Shown here: positions 13,818 to 14,435 of the stretch, one piece after another
Position numbering within the stretch: the first letter of the stretch is position 1
How the letters are laid out: each line of letters begins with the position of its first letter
Assembly (NCBI GenBank): GCA_964643045.1
Contig: CAZXSC010000074.1
Coordinates: forward strand, 1-14,435
Direction of reading: 5' to 3'
Length of the DNA stretch: 14,435 nucleotides
Origin: TMED23 sp964643045
Lineage (GTDB): Bacteria > Pseudomonadota > Alphaproteobacteria > Rhodospirillales > UBA2165
Made by a program: the position numbers and the translations under genes
Notes under the pieces: model-generated
Databases searched by the model: none
What the model saw: the letters and a program-made list of their open reading frames with translations, nothing else
What the model was told of the DNA's origin: nothing

Positions 13818-14435
13818 TTAATTTAGCATGCTTGGTAGCCAAGTGGCGACCACCGGTGCTGCTATCAGGAGGGCGAGGACGGCCAATTCGATTAGAACAA
13901 AGGGCATGGCCGAGCGGACCACCTGTTCCAAAGAGACCTCGAACGGCGCCACTCCTTTCATAACATAGAGCAATAAACCGAAAGGTGGTGTAAGCAAGCT
14001 GATCTCCATGACGATCAACATCAACACCATCAGCCAGATCATATTGATTCCAAGAGTTTCCGCAAGCGGCATGTAGAATGGTAAGGTTAGAAGCAGCATG
14101 CTCACCTGATCCATGAATGCACCCAGAAACAAAAGAACAACCATCATTAAGATCACAGCAATGAGGACACTTGGGTTCATTCCTGTCAACACTTGCAGCA
14201 AACCGTTTGTTGCGCCAGAAGCAGCTAAAGCTTGGGAGAAGACCATCGAACCTGCGATGATGAATAGGATCATAATGTTGATCTTGGCAGTTTCCATCAG
14301 AGATTTCCATATCTCGCGCCACGTGAAATCCGCACCTTCAATTCCGGTGATTTTGATTTTGTTTTTAAACAATCGAAACATGTAGCAGACAAAAGTGGCG
14401 GCAAGGCACCCGAGCGCAGCGGCTTCAGTTGGGGC
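13818..14435 (-). CDS. dctM: TRAP transporter large permease, C-terminal part (cut by window edge)
   Basis: Membrane subunit of a tripartite ATP-independent periplasmic transporter, which takes up organic acids with a sodium gradient and a periplasmic binding protein. The frame is open from the right edge: 205 codons plus stop, starting APTEAAALGCLAA, a DctM family block, so the ATG at 14381 is internal and not the start. Hydrophobic segments include INIMILFIIAGSMVF, VLIAVILMMVVLLFLGAF, MIWLMVLMLIVMEI and a final one ending ATWLPSMLN. The hallmark LLTPPFGLLLYVMKGVAP is present. The C-terminus looks complete. The coding region is visibly richer in G+C in places (13861-13920 has 36 of 60) than the SUF genes. 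The substrate cannot be told without the binding protein. Confidence 0.93.
   Translation of the reverse strand, partial: APTEAAALGCLAATFVCYMFRLFKNKIKITGIEGADFTWREIWKSLMETAKINIMILFIIAGSMVFSQALAASGATNGLLQVLTGMNPSVLIAVILMMVVLLFLGAFMDQVSMLLLTLPFYMPLAETLGINMIWLMVLMLIVMEISLLTPPFGLLLYVMKGVAPFEVSLEQVVRSAMPFVLIELAVLALLIAAPVVATWLPSMLN

Noticed and set aside
13732..14322. A 196-codon open frame on the minus strand in the TRAP region
   Set aside because: It is a shifted frame over dctM on the same strand. The dctM frame shows hydrophobic segments and the LLTPPFG motif, while this one has no recognisable protein character.
14113..14385. A 90-codon plus-strand frame at the right end
   Set aside because: It is antisense to dctM, with no family motif and no ribosome site.
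1..14435. CRISPR arrays, insertion sequences, phage or defence genes
   Set aside because: No regularly spaced repeats, transposase, integrase or nuclease-like frames were found. All sizeable frames belong to known housekeeping or transport families apart from the hydrolase of unknown substrate.

Overview
The window looks like a piece of chromosome from an alphaproteobacterium, probably Rhodospirillales-like and fairly A+T-rich. The evidence is gene content and order: a divergent tyrS/anmK pair, cysE next to an IscR-type regulator, and a long SUF-type iron-sulfur operon that holds two different cysteine desulfurases, SufU, SufT, an ISCA1-like A-type protein and an adrenodoxin-type ferredoxin. 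An elongator tRNA-Met of alphaproteobacterial type and a TRAP-transporter DctM gene lie at the right end. The assignment rests on protein and RNA features read by eye, with no database search.

Layout. 1-637: the 5' two thirds of tyrS on the minus strand, cut by the window edge. 638-807: a divergent control region with an extended -10 promoter for anmK and a perfect 8-bp inverted repeat. 808-1881: anmK (cell-wall sugar recycling). 1887-2576: an alpha/beta hydrolase converging on anmK with 5 bp between the stop codons. 2577-2826: a control region with a good promoter for cysE. 2827-11764: cysE and the SUF block in one orientation, in the order cysE, iscR-like, NifS/IscS-type desulfurase, sufB, sufC, sufD, sufS, sufU, sufT, A-type carrier, ferredoxin. 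11920-13032: mnmA on the same strand after a 155-bp gap. 13033-13315: a non-coding stretch with several small hairpins. 13316-13392: tRNA-Met(CAU). 13393-13817: mostly non-coding, with a likely terminator, a G+C-rich inverted repeat and a possible 41-residue ORF. 13818-14435: the C-terminal 205 codons of a TRAP large permease on the minus strand.

How the genes fit together. CysE makes O-acetylserine, the precursor of cysteine. The two desulfurases take sulfur from cysteine. SufU should accept sulfur from SufS and pass it to the SufBCD scaffold. SufT and the A-type protein act in cluster maturation and delivery, and the ferredoxin supplies electrons. The IscR-like regulator at the head of the cluster probably senses cluster status. 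MnmA, the next gene, uses persulfide sulfur to thiolate tRNA. The region therefore reads as one path from serine to cysteine to persulfide, and on to Fe-S clusters and 2-thiouridine.

All complete genes are open and keep their catalytic residues. I see no phage, transposase, CRISPR array or defence system, and nothing that clearly amounts to a new system. The points most worth checking are the nested TGCAAA/TTTGCA repeats before iscR, the pairing of two desulfurase types with mnmA, and the small promoter-repeat-ORF unit at 13575-13753.
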